64,000 nucleotides of DNA from CAYQOX01 sp964419335 (GTDB lineage: Bacteria; Hinthialibacterota; Hinthialibacteria; Hinthialibacterales; Hinthialibacteraceae), in the NCBI GenBank assembly GCA_964419335.1, contig CAYQOX010000001.1, forward strand, positions 62,001 to 126,000, in the 5' to 3' direction. How positions within the stretch are numbered: the first letter of the stretch is position 1; each line of letters starts with the position of its first letter. Below the pieces are notes generated by a model. It was not told the DNA's origin. It saw only the letters and a program-made list of their open reading frames with translations, and searched no databases. The position numbers and the translations under genes were made by a program. This document shows, piece by piece, positions 26,578-35,346 of the stretch.

Positions 26578-27825
26578 GTGAAAGTACAAGAGCAAAATGC
26601 ATTACAAGAGTACGTCAACTTCCTCTATCGTGCTATACGATTAAGTTTTCGTGGTTCATGGATATTTTATTCATGGATGACGTTTTTAACGATACTTTGT
26701 TTTATCGGGCTGCGAGCGTATTCCTACCAGATAGCGTATGGTCTATCTACCACCGGTATGACCGATCAAGTCTCGTGGGGAATCTACATTGCGAACTTTA
26801 CTTACTTAGTCGGTATGGCGGCTGCTGCGGTTATGCTCGTCATTCCTGCTTATATTTATAAAGTTAAAGAAATGCATGATGTTGTTATTTTTGGCGAATT
26901 ATTGGCGGTAGCCGCTATTATTATGTGTCTCTTGTTTGTTACCGTAGATTTAGGCCGTCCTGATCGTTTTTGGCATTTATTTCCCGTGATTGGCTTGTTT
27001 AATTTCCCAATTTCTATGTTGAGTTGGGACGTCGTTGTTTTGAATGGTTATTTGTTAATAAATGTTCATATATGTGGTTATTTACTCTATATGAAATATT
27101 TAGGGAGGAAGCCCAATCCTTGGTTGTATATGCCCTTTGTTTTTCTTTCCATTGTATGGGCAATTTCGATTCATACAGTGACGGCATTTTTGTATGTCGG
27201 ATTGGTGGGTCGTCCTTTTTGGAATGCGGCGATCGTTGCACCACGATTTTTGGGATCGGCATTTACCGCCGGACCCGGATTAATGATTCTTGCCTTTCAA
27301 ATTATTCGACGTATTACAGGTTATCACATCGGCGACCGCTCGCTGCATTTGCTCCGGCAAATTGTAACCGTTTCGTTATTGGTGAACTTATTCCTCTTAG
27401 GCTGTGAAGTCTTTAAAGAGTTTTACAGTGCCTCGCTGCATATGTCCAGCGCAAAATACCTGTTTTTTGGATTACACGGTCACAATGCCTTGGTGCCTTG
27501 GATTTGGACGGCGCTGGTGATGGAATTCATTGCCGCTACGATTTTAATTATCCCACGCTTGGCTTATCAAATTTCTTGGCTGAATGTCGCCTGCGTTTTA
27601 TCGATTGTGGGGATATGGATCGAAAAAGGGTTAGGATTGATTGTTCCTGGCTTTCTTCCTACTCCATTAGGGGAGATCGTGGAATACATGCCTACGTTGA
27701 ATGAATCGTTAATATGTATTGGTATTTGGGCTTTTGGTCTTTTGCTTTTTAGTTGGATGCTGCATTTGGCTGTACCGATTATGTCAGGCCAATTTCATAT
27801 CAAAGAGAAAATGATTGAAAAATAA
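26578..27825 (+). CDS. NrfD/PsrC-type quinone-binding membrane subunit
   Basis: A 415-aa integral membrane protein with about ten hydrophobic helices and the family features VSWGIYIANFTYLVGMAAAA and VTVDLGRPDRFWHL. NrfD-like proteins exchange electrons with the quinone pool. An ATG at 26539 gives a frame 13 codons longer, but GTG 26578 has a perfect AAAGGAG 6 nt upstream and is preferred. It lies 29 bp before the octaheme gene. Sequence style is closest to the NrfD of ACIII, Dsr/Hme and Qrc complexes, so direction of electron flow is not determined. Confidence 0.9.
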   Translation: MKVQEQNALQEYVNFLYRAIRLSFRGSWIFYSWMTFLTILCFIGLRAYSYQIAYGLSTTGMTDQVSWGIYIANFTYLVGMAAAAVMLVIPAYIYKVKEMHDVVIFGELLAVAAIIMCLLFVTVDLGRPDRFWHLFPVIGLFNFPISMLSWDVVVLNGYLLINVHICGYLLYMKYLGRKPNPWLYMPFVFLSIVWAISIHTVTAFLYVGLVGRPFWNAAIVAPRFLGSAFTAGPGLMILAFQIIRRITGYHIGDRSLHLLRQIVTVSLLVNLFLLGCEVFKEFYSASLHMSSAKYLFFGLHGHNALVPWIWTALVMEFIAATILIIPRLAYQISWLNVACVLSIVGIWIEKGLGLIVPGFLPTPLGEIVEYMPTLNESLICIGIWAFGLLLFSWMLHLAVPIMSGQFHIKEKMIEK

Positions 27826-27854
27826 ATGAACTACATGATTGGAGGCGTTTCGTC

Positions 27855-29339
27855 ATGAAAAACAATTTACGAGTTACCTATTTTATGGCAACGGCATCGT
27901 TGGGCTTGATGATGGGGTTACCGTATGGCTACGCGACTTTTTCTCCCAAGGAAATCACGAAGGAATCGGCAGAGTGTATTGCTTGTCATAAAAAAGAATC
28001 TTCCTCGATCTATGAACAATGGGGATCGAGCAAACACTTCCGAGCGAATATAGGCTGTTATGAATGCCATCAGGCAGAAGAGGACGACCCCGATGCTTTC
28101 AAACATGATGTAGTTTTGGATGATGGCACGGTCCAGGAAGGCGAGTATATTTCGACCATTGTAAGTCCTCGTGATTGCGCCCGCTGCCATGAAAGAGAAG
28201 TGGAGGAATTTACGAATTCCCATCATTCGAAAGCGGCACGCATTCTCGGTTCCTTGGATAATGTACTTGCCGAGGTGGTCGAGGGAAATCGCGGCTTTCA
28301 AACGCCCGCTTTTCCGGAGGGCGTTTCTGCCGCGGCTGCCAATGGATGCTGGCAATGCCATGGTTCGGAGGTGAGAGTCCAGGAAGATGGAAGACTTGAT
28401 CCTGCCACGTGGCCGAATACGGGAATTGGACGTATTAATCCTGATGGCTCTGAAGGTTCTTGTACGGCATGTCATTCTCGCCATGAATTTTCTGCGGCTC
28501 AAGCACGTTATCCTGATACCTGTGGAAAATGTCACATGGGACCCGATCATCCCCAACTCGAAATTTATAATGAATCCAAACACGGGATAGCCTTCCATGC
28601 CAATGTGGATCAAATGAATTTAGAGAATGAAAAATGGGTCTTAGGTGAAGATTATTCCAAAGCCCCAACATGTACTACTTGTCATATGTCCGAAACCGAG
28701 ACACAGCATGTGACCCATGATGTGGGATTAAGAATTTCATGGAACAACCGCCCCGTTATTTCTATCCGTCCAGAAGTTAGCGATGCCAAAATGGGCTTGC
28801 CGGGAGCGGATATCGATTGGCGTACACGCCGCCAGAACATGATCGAGGTTTGCTTGCATTGTCATAACCAAAATTTTGTGGACGGTTTTTATTCGCAATA
28901 TGATGCACTCATTGAACTATACCATGATAAATTTGCTCGTCCTGGATTAGAACTTTATAATTTGGCGAAACCGCTTCTCAATGAGCCCAAGTTCTCCAAC
29001 AAGATTGATTTTACCTGGTATGAGATTTGGCATCATGAAGGACGTCGTGCCCGTCATGGAGCCTCGATGATGGGGCCCGACTATACCCATTGGCATGGTA
29101 CTTATGAAGTCGCCAAGCATTTTTATTCAGAATATGTGCCTGAATTGCAAAAACTCATTCATAGGCATATAGACTCAGAGGATGAGGAGAAAGCGGCTGC
29201 CGCGGAGAAGCTTCAAACCCGCTTGAATGAGATCCTCAATAATCAAAACCACCGTTGGTACTTAAATAAGATGGATCCTGAAGAGCAAGCGAGACGTGAA
29301 CAGCGTAGAAAAGAATTCGAAGCACGATATCAAAATTGA
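27855..29339 (+). CDS. Octaheme cytochrome c of the hydroxylamine oxidoreductase (HAO) family
   Basis: A 494-aa secreted cytochrome (signal near 1-27) with eight CxxCH motifs: CIACH, CYECH, CARCH, CWQCH, CTACH, CGKCH, CTTCH and CLHCH. The C-terminal helical part (ELYHDKFARPGLELY, SMMGPDYTHWHGTYEVAKH) matches HAO and its relatives, where the helical bundle follows the eighth heme. HAO-family enzymes oxidise hydroxylamine or hydrazine, or in the reductive branch reduce nitrite/hydroxylamine. No cytochrome c554 or ammonia monooxygenase is nearby; linkage to NrfD, a ferredoxin and a tetraheme cytochrome favours a quinol-driven reductive role. GGAGG precedes the ATG. Confidence 0.85.
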   Translation: MKNNLRVTYFMATASLGLMMGLPYGYATFSPKEITKESAECIACHKKESSSIYEQWGSSKHFRANIGCYECHQAEEDDPDAFKHDVVLDDGTVQEGEYISTIVSPRDCARCHEREVEEFTNSHHSKAARILGSLDNVLAEVVEGNRGFQTPAFPEGVSAAAANGCWQCHGSEVRVQEDGRLDPATWPNTGIGRINPDGSEGSCTACHSRHEFSAAQARYPDTCGKCHMGPDHPQLEIYNESKHGIAFHANVDQMNLENEKWVLGEDYSKAPTCTTCHMSETETQHVTHDVGLRISWNNRPVISIRPEVSDAKMGLPGADIDWRTRRQNMIEVCLHCHNQNFVDGFYSQYDALIELYHDKFARPGLELYNLAKPLLNEPKFSNKIDFTWYEIWHHEGRRARHGASMMGPDYTHWHGTYEVAKHFYSEYVPELQKLIHRHIDSEDEEKAAAAEKLQTRLNEILNNQNHRWYLNKMDPEEQARREQRRKEFEARYQN

Positions 29340-29410
29340 AATCGGTTGTTTTTTTGTGATATGCTGGAGGTAAGTTGATGTGAATAAATGGGAATCAGGA
29401 GTTATGGGCG

Positions 29411-30763
29411 ATGAATAAAGGTAGGCTTCTATTATGGGTCTTTTTGTTTGTTGGTATGCTGTTTCCGGGTTGTTCTGGGGCGCAAATGATGGCCGGCGTT
29501 TCGAAAACCATAATTACGCCAGAAGAAGAGATTTGGTTGGCGGGTTATGCGGCACGTGATAAACCTTCAGAGGGGAAACTCCATGATCTTTATGCAAAAG
29601 CCATGGCGTTGCGTGATCCTCAAGGCAATCACGTTGTTTTTGTTAGCACGGATTTGATAAGCATTCCTCTTGGATTGAGTCAACGGATTGCCAAGTATGC
29701 TTTGGAGCAGCATTCTATTCCCCGGGCGAATCTTATGTTAACCGCTTCTCATACGCATAGTGGGCCGGTGTTGCGGGATAACCTCAAAGAGATGTATGGG
29801 CTTCCAGAAGATCAATGGCAAGTCGTCATGGAGTATATGGAGGAGTTGGAAGAAAAATTGAAGCAAACGATCGATGAAGCACTCGCCGTGATGCAGCCCG
29901 TGCGATTGTATCGGGGTTGTGGGGAGGCCGATTTTGCGATGAATCGCCGAGAATATACGTTGGATGGTGTGCGTATTGGGGTTAATCCTATTGCACCGGT
30001 GGATAATGATGTGCCTGTGCTAAAGGTGGTGGATGAGCGAGGAGCACTCATGGCCATCCTTTTTGGCTATGCATGCCATAATACCACGCTTGATGGGTAT
30101 GAAATTAATGGGGATTATGCGGGATTCGCACAAGAAGAATTGGAAAAACAGCATCCTGATGTGGTGGCCATGTTCTTTTCGGGATGCGGGGGGGATATCA
30201 ATCCCCATCCGCGGCGTGAGATCGCTCATGCCCGTCAACATGGGCGCTCGTTGGCTTTATCTGTTGAAGAAGTCTTGTCTGGGGCCATGAAGCCGGTTGA
30301 GGGTGTAATGTCAGCGCGTTTTTCCAATGTTGATTTGCCATTAACATCAGCGCCTACTGAGGAAGAACTTCAAGAGCAATTAGAAAGTGATCATATCCAT
30401 ATCAAACGCCGAGCGCGGAATTTGCAGCAAACCTTGGAAGAGGAAGGGAAAATACCAGAAGAGTACTCCTATCCTGTTCAAACTTGGAGTATTGGAGATG
30501 ATTGGAACATCATCGCTTTAGGGGGCGAAGTGGTGGTTGATTATTCTCTGCGTTTGAAGCATGAATTGGGAGAAGATACCACCTGGGTGGTTGCGTATGC
30601 CAATGATGTATGCTGCTATATTCCATCGCTACGGGTGTTGCGTGAAGGGGGCTATGAAGCGGATACATCGATGATTTATTACGGTTTTCATGGCCCTTGG
30701 GATGAACCGGTAGAAAAGCTTATCTTTGAAGAAGTTCATCAGCAGATAGAAAGTTATAAGTGA
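29411..30763 (+). CDS. Neutral/alkaline ceramidase-like secreted protein
   Basis: A 450-aa exported protein with the N-terminal hydrolase domain of neutral/alkaline non-lysosomal ceramidase: SKTIITPEEEIWLAGYAAR, VVFVSTDLISIP and the zinc-site ASHTHSGP, followed by DYAGFAQEELEKQ and FFSGCGGDINPHP. The signal peptide ends near MLFPGCSGAQ, which is a weak lipobox; it may be lipid-anchored. Many bacterial members are not ceramidases but unknown hydrolases in carbohydrate-degrading lineages. The usual C-terminal Ig-like domain is short or absent. It lies downstream of the HAO operon but has its own promoter space. Confidence 0.85.
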   Translation: MNKGRLLLWVFLFVGMLFPGCSGAQMMAGVSKTIITPEEEIWLAGYAARDKPSEGKLHDLYAKAMALRDPQGNHVVFVSTDLISIPLGLSQRIAKYALEQHSIPRANLMLTASHTHSGPVLRDNLKEMYGLPEDQWQVVMEYMEELEEKLKQTIDEALAVMQPVRLYRGCGEADFAMNRREYTLDGVRIGVNPIAPVDNDVPVLKVVDERGALMAILFGYACHNTTLDGYEINGDYAGFAQEELEKQHPDVVAMFFSGCGGDINPHPRREIAHARQHGRSLALSVEEVLSGAMKPVEGVMSARFSNVDLPLTSAPTEEELQEQLESDHIHIKRRARNLQQTLEEEGKIPEEYSYPVQTWSIGDDWNIIALGGEVVVDYSLRLKHELGEDTTWVVAYANDVCCYIPSLRVLREGGYEADTSMIYYGFHGPWDEPVEKLIFEEVHQQIESYK

Positions 30764-30783
30764 GTTCGAGGGACTTTTTCATG

Positions 30784-32697
30784 CTATTGATGTTCTATGG
30801 GAGCATCAGGGTAGACCGTATCTCTAGCTTTTTCGAAATGAGGAATGAACATTTGAATCAAATGGATCGTGGAAGAAAAGACTTGGATGTATTTTTTTAA
30901 GCGAACCGTAATTTTTTCTTCGGGTGTATACCGTATGAATGTAAAAAGAGCAGAAAAAAGCGCTTGTTCAAGACCGATTTTAACGTTTTCATCCCGGTAA
31001 ATGGCCCAGAAGAGTTGATCAAGTAGTTTCCATTCTTTGCTTTCTTTGAGCGTTTTTTCATATTCGGGATGAGAAGCTTTTTGTAACAAGGTTTCACCTA
31101 ATTCGAGACCTTGGTTCGCTGTTTGGTAGGCTAATTGGAGACCTTGAATGATTTGATTAAATTGGGTTAAACCTTGATGTTCTTGAGGGTCTTGATGATC
31201 GTTCAGAAATTTCACGAGATCGGGGGATACCGGTTGGGGTTCTTGAGTAGATAAAATTTGTTTCAATCGTGTGGGAATTGTACCTTCGATCAATGCGCCC
31301 CCTTCAGTGGCATCAAATACACGGATAGAAGATTGGCGAATACTATCGGATAGTTTCTGTAAATAAATCGCCATCGTTTTGGAAGTGGGAACCAATTCTC
31401 CCATGACACTTAAGACCCATGTGATTTCTTCGCGAGTGGTTTCGGGGTGAAACGAGGTTGGGGATATCGTGACATGTTTATCGTGGGATTGAATTGAAGC
31501 AAAGCTGCGATTAAGGGCGGTGTCGTTAGCGTGGGTTGTTTGAGTACGGTTGTCGTAAGCGAGGTCATGGCCGATCAGAATGATGGGGTCACACCCCAAC
31601 CAAGAAGCCGCGGTGAAGAGGGTATGGGCGACTGAAAGGCTTTGGTCAAATGTGCCAAAAGGGCCGGCTGTGGATTCAATCCATTGATTTATTGCGGCTT
31701 TTTCTGAGTTTATAAAAATTTTTGGTCCTTTCCAGGTTAAAGGGATGGAAGGATACACATCGGACTCAAAAATGAGGATTGTGTTTGGGTCTGGAGGGAT
31801 ACCTTCGAAGTGTTTAGCATTTAATGGAGTGGGATCGGTCGCGGCGACGAAATCGGGTTGGATATCATGCTTAAGAGCGAGAGAGTAAGCGGTATCGACG
31901 CAAAAAATGAGGACTTGATCCGGGTAGTCTTTGAGTTGATGTAAATTTTTGGTTAGTGAAGGTCCGGCAGAGATGAGAACCGCAGTGTGGTTTTTATAAA
32001 AATCACGCAGCGGCCCGAGTCCATGACTTACGAAGATTGCAGGTAAATTCGCTACCGCATTTTGTTGAATCACGCTTCCGTATTGAACGAGATATTCTGA
32101 TTCGGCGATGGCTTGTTGTAAAAATTTGCGTAAACAATCCACTTCCTGCTTGTAGAATTGATTGAAAATTTGCGCTGATGGGCGATGGTCGATAAAACGA
32201 ATTCCACTCCCCATAATTTGTGGAAGCAGGGATTTTGTGGCAGGGAGGATTTTTTCGGGATGGTCGGATACGACGATACGCATGGTGGGAATACTGAATA
32301 GATCTTCCCACTTGCGGCGGTGAAGAAAGTAAAAAAATAGGTCAATATCTCTTTCGATTAAGAGTAATCCGGTAATTTTATCGATATGTTTTTCGATTAA
32401 TTCTTCTAGAGCATAACCTAAACCTAACCCCAACAGGACATAAACAGAGGGTTCATCACCAATAAGGTTTTTAATTTCTCTTTGGGCTTCGAGTACAGGG
32501 TCATTGCGACTATGAAGAAAGATTGCATCTTTTTCGCTTTTAAACTGGAGGGTGGGAGTTTTCTTTTCCGATTCGACCATATAATATCCCGGGGGTGGAG
32601 TACGGGAAGCTAAACGTTGGGCCAAATCAGGATCGATGGAGCGTAGAATCTCCAGATTGGTTTCGAAATTTTGACGAAATGAGTCAAGCGATATCAT
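30784..32697 (-). CDS. Maf/DUF115 family protein (motility accessory factor-like)
   Basis: A 637-aa protein with the DUF115/MptE-like domain: VYVLLGLGLGYALEELIEKH, then AVLISAGPSLTKNLHQL and IFCVDTAYSLALKHDIQPDFV, ending in GCDPIILIGHDLAYDN. Maf proteins transfer pseudaminic or legionaminic acid to flagellin or surface glycans. No flagellin or sialic-acid synthesis gene is in this window, so the acceptor is open. The frame extends 12 codons to a GTG at 32733; ATG 32697 follows a GGGAG site at short spacing. The C-terminal 200 residues are helical. Confidence 0.8.
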   Translation of the reverse strand: MISLDSFRQNFETNLEILRSIDPDLAQRLASRTPPPGYYMVESEKKTPTLQFKSEKDAIFLHSRNDPVLEAQREIKNLIGDEPSVYVLLGLGLGYALEELIEKHIDKITGLLLIERDIDLFFYFLHRRKWEDLFSIPTMRIVVSDHPEKILPATKSLLPQIMGSGIRFIDHRPSAQIFNQFYKQEVDCLRKFLQQAIAESEYLVQYGSVIQQNAVANLPAIFVSHGLGPLRDFYKNHTAVLISAGPSLTKNLHQLKDYPDQVLIFCVDTAYSLALKHDIQPDFVAATDPTPLNAKHFEGIPPDPNTILIFESDVYPSIPLTWKGPKIFINSEKAAINQWIESTAGPFGTFDQSLSVAHTLFTAASWLGCDPIILIGHDLAYDNRTQTTHANDTALNRSFASIQSHDKHVTISPTSFHPETTREEITWVLSVMGELVPTSKTMAIYLQKLSDSIRQSSIRVFDATEGGALIEGTIPTRLKQILSTQEPQPVSPDLVKFLNDHQDPQEHQGLTQFNQIIQGLQLAYQTANQGLELGETLLQKASHPEYEKTLKESKEWKLLDQLFWAIYRDENVKIGLEQALFSALFTFIRYTPEEKITVRLKKYIQVFSSTIHLIQMFIPHFEKARDTVYPDAPIEHQ

Positions 32698-32733
32698 AGT
32701 CTCCCGATCATTAGACCGCGAAGGAACAAACAC

Positions 32734-33050
32734 AAAACACGGTTTTTAGGAATTGAAAAATATGGGCAAAATAGAAGCGCATTAATATTTAAAAAGGAAT
32801 TCAACTATACCATAAATTTAGTCCTTTTTCAAAGAAAATCCTAGTTTTTTTTGAGGAAAACCAATCCATCGGCAGGATCGTAGTATAAAAAGTCACTCTG
32901 GATTAATAACTTATTGATGAAAGTTTTGTACAAGAGAAAAATGATTTTTTTGGGGTTGAGTGAATGGAAAAAAGAGATGACCACCACTACAATAGATACA
33001 AAAACATGTTTCCTTGAACAGGAGGGTGTCATAAGGGAAAGGATACATTT
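32734..33050. other. Intergenic region, no gene seen
   Basis: A spacer of about 350 bp (from 32698) between divergent genes. It is AT-rich with homopolymer runs. A 63-codon minus-strand frame crosses it but has no ribosome site and no recognisable sequence. It should carry the promoters of both neighbours. Confidence 0.4.
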
Positions 33051-33536
33051 ATGTTAGAGCGTTGGATCGGGTATCGAAGCCAAACAGGTTTATTTGTTTT
33101 GCGTCTTGCTCTTTCTGTGATTTTTTTTGCTCACGGAGGCCAGAAGTTGTTTGGATTCTTTGGAGGCGAAGGAATGCAAGCCACGATTGAGCAGTTTGCT
33201 GAATTTGGAATTATTATGCCGGGTTTAATGGCAAGGTTAGTAGGAGGGATTGAATTTATTGGAGGAATTCTTTTTTTCTTGGGTTTTTTTACCCGTGAAA
33301 CCGCTTTCGCCGTGATATTAATCATGTTGGGAGCGATTTACACTGTCCATGGGCCCAATGGTTTTTTTATTTTGAATAATGGGTTTGAATATAATTTTAT
33401 GATTATCGCTGCATGCATTTGTTTGTTTTTAGGTGGTGGCGGTTCAGGTTCTTTAGACTCATTTGTTTTCCCGCGTGAACGTTGGACATTTATTTCGGAC
33501 CCCAGCAAAGTCAAACTGCTTCCCCCTGAAGAATAA
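33051..33536 (+). CDS. DoxX-family membrane protein
   Basis: A 161-aa membrane protein with four hydrophobic helices and the DoxX signature FVLRLALSVIFFAHGGQKLFGFFGG, then GGIEFIGGILFFLGFFTRE. DoxX relatives include thiosulfate:quinone oxidoreductase subunits and stress-linked quinone-binding proteins. AAGGA lies 7 nt before the ATG. It stands just upstream of the TGS GTPase without obvious functional linkage. A second DoxX-like gene is at 46021. Confidence 0.88.
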   Translation: MLERWIGYRSQTGLFVLRLALSVIFFAHGGQKLFGFFGGEGMQATIEQFAEFGIIMPGLMARLVGGIEFIGGILFFLGFFTRETAFAVILIMLGAIYTVHGPNGFFILNNGFEYNFMIIAACICLFLGGGGSGSLDSFVFPRERWTFISDPSKVKLLPPEE

Positions 33537-33575
33537 GCCAATCAATTTAAAACTATTCGTGGAGGTTTTTTCCTC

Positions 33576-34562
33576 TTGCCGGCGAATTTATCACCTGATT
33601 ATTTTGAAGCCGAGAAAGAATATAAAGCCGCGAAATCGCTGGAGGAGAAGCTGGCGGCGTTACAGCGCATGCTGTCTGTAATTCCCAAGCATAAGGGAAC
33701 AGAAAAACTGCAAGGGGAGATAAAGCGCCGAATTTCCCAACTCAAAGAGAAACAGGAGAGCCAAAGCAAAAAGAAAGGACCTTCATTTCGGGTTAAGCCG
33801 GAAGGCGCCGGGCAAATTTGTTTGGTCGGAGCGCCCAACAGTGGAAAATCTTCTTTGCTGGCTGCTTTGACCAAAGCGGAGCCAGAAATTGCGGATTATC
33901 CTTTTACGACTCGTGAACCGATTCCCGGGATGGTTCCTTATATGGACATTCAAATTCAGTTGGTCGATTTGCCCCCAATTTCTCGGGAGCATTGCGAAAG
34001 TTTTGTTTTTGATAACATTCGTGGCAGTGATGGGGTGTTATTATTTCTGGATTTAACAGCGCAGTACCCGGTCGAAGATTTAAAAGATGTGATCCAGATT
34101 TTAGAGGAAAAACGTATCCATTTGATTGCTCCCGGAGAAGAACCCGATGAGCATCTTACCGGTGATATTTTTATTCGCGCATTGTTAGTGATTAATAAAT
34201 GGGATGAGGATCCTGATGGAGAGTTGGTATATATAGTCGAGGAAATGTTGGATGTGGAATTGCCTGGAATTAAAATTTCGGCTGAGCAAGGCTTCGGTTT
34301 TGAAGAGTTGACCCGCAGTCTATTCGATTTACTTCATGTGATACGTGTTTATTCTAAACAGCCAGGAAAAGGTCCTGATAGGGATGCCCCCTTTACGGCA
34401 CCTATGGGAGTTACGGTGCAAGAGTTTGCGGGATTGGTGCATAAAGATTTTGCCAAGGGGCTTAAATCCGCTCGCATTTGGGGGAGTGCAAAATTCGATG
34501 GACAGGTGGTGCAGCGGGATCATGTGCTCCAGGATGGGGATGTGGTGGAACTCTCCCTTTGA
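33576..34562 (+). CDS. DRG/Obg-type GTPase with C-terminal TGS domain
   Basis: A 328-aa GTPase. An N-terminal helical region (residues 1-75) is followed by P-loop GAPNSGKSS near 87-95, a G2-like DYPFTTREPIPGM, VDLPP in place of DTAG (as in DRG/OBG proteins), and NKWD. The C-terminal TGS domain ends in GSAKFDGQVVQRDHVLQDGD. TTG 33576 is the start: GGAGG lies 10 nt upstream, and PANLSPDYFEAEKEY is the common opening of this family. It likely acts on ribosomes or RNA. Confidence 0.9.
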   Translation: MPANLSPDYFEAEKEYKAAKSLEEKLAALQRMLSVIPKHKGTEKLQGEIKRRISQLKEKQESQSKKKGPSFRVKPEGAGQICLVGAPNSGKSSLLAALTKAEPEIADYPFTTREPIPGMVPYMDIQIQLVDLPPISREHCESFVFDNIRGSDGVLLFLDLTAQYPVEDLKDVIQILEEKRIHLIAPGEEPDEHLTGDIFIRALLVINKWDEDPDGELVYIVEEMLDVELPGIKISAEQGFGFEELTRSLFDLLHVIRVYSKQPGKGPDRDAPFTAPMGVTVQEFAGLVHKDFAKGLKSARIWGSAKFDGQVVQRDHVLQDGDVVELSL

Positions 34563-34619
34563 TTTCTTGAGAAAAACGGTAGTTCATTTTCTCTTAAGTT
34601 TATTCACGAGGATTTTTGT

Positions 34620-35180
34620 ATGAACACTAATGGCGAAAGTTATTACTATTGTATTGACCATAATGATATCATTTCTGAATTAGATGAGAAATGGGATGAA
34701 TTTGCGTTAAACAATAATGCTGAAAATGTGATGAGTGAAAATGTTTTAGGGCGTTCATTATGGACATTTATCTCTGATCGAGATACGAGATATATATTAG
34801 GGCTTATCGTGGAATTGGTTCGAAGTAAAAAGGAACCCATCAATGTAAATTTTCGTTGTGATTCACCCGCCTTACGACGTTATATGGAATTGGACGTCAC
34901 GCTTGAATCCAACAATCATGTAAGATTTACAAACAAAGTTTTACGGGTGGAAGAACGCAAACCGCAAGAGTGGATTGTGAATAAAAAAACGCCTTCGAAT
35001 GAATATGTGACCATGTGCAGTTGGTGTAAGAAAGTCAAGACGCCTACCTCCTGGGTGGAAGCAGAAGAGGCTTTGCAGCAGTTAGATTTACTGCGCTTGT
35101 CTGATCCACCGCAAGTTTCTCACGGGATTTGCCAATCCTGTTTGGAATACTATTTTTCCAAATTTAAAAAGGCGCAATAA
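34620..35180 (+). CDS. PAS-like protein with C-terminal zinc-ribbon-like cysteines
   Basis: A 186-aa soluble protein. The N-terminal ~110 residues have a PAS-like order (YCIDHNDIISELDEKWDEFA, then GRSLWTFISDRDTRYI). The C-terminal segment has MCSWCKKV at about 137-144 and GICQSCLEYYF at about 168-178, a CxxC...CxxC pair often found at the end of PAS sensor proteins. A zinc site or redox switch is likely. No kinase, cyclase or DNA-binding domain is attached, so it may be a stand-alone sensor or adaptor. GAGGA precedes the ATG. Confidence 0.7.
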   Translation: MNTNGESYYYCIDHNDIISELDEKWDEFALNNNAENVMSENVLGRSLWTFISDRDTRYILGLIVELVRSKKEPINVNFRCDSPALRRYMELDVTLESNNHVRFTNKVLRVEERKPQEWIVNKKTPSNEYVTMCSWCKKVKTPTSWVEAEEALQQLDLLRLSDPPQVSHGICQSCLEYYFSKFKKAQ

Positions 35181-35346
35181 AGCATTGTAAACCTTTATTC
35201 TTCTCATTTCTTATGCTCTAAAGAAAAACGATGAGTCGATAGTTTCTTCTTTCATGTGTTCATCTTCAGAATCATCATGCCCTCCTCTATGATAATACCT
35301 TATTGTATTTTCTCACTTATCAAAAAGGAAAAGTAATTAGAAACCG

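Noticed and set aside
32841..33032. 63-codon minus-strand frame with a hydrophobic stretch
   Set aside because: No ribosome site, AT-rich homopolymer composition, and it overlaps the promoter region of the DoxX gene.
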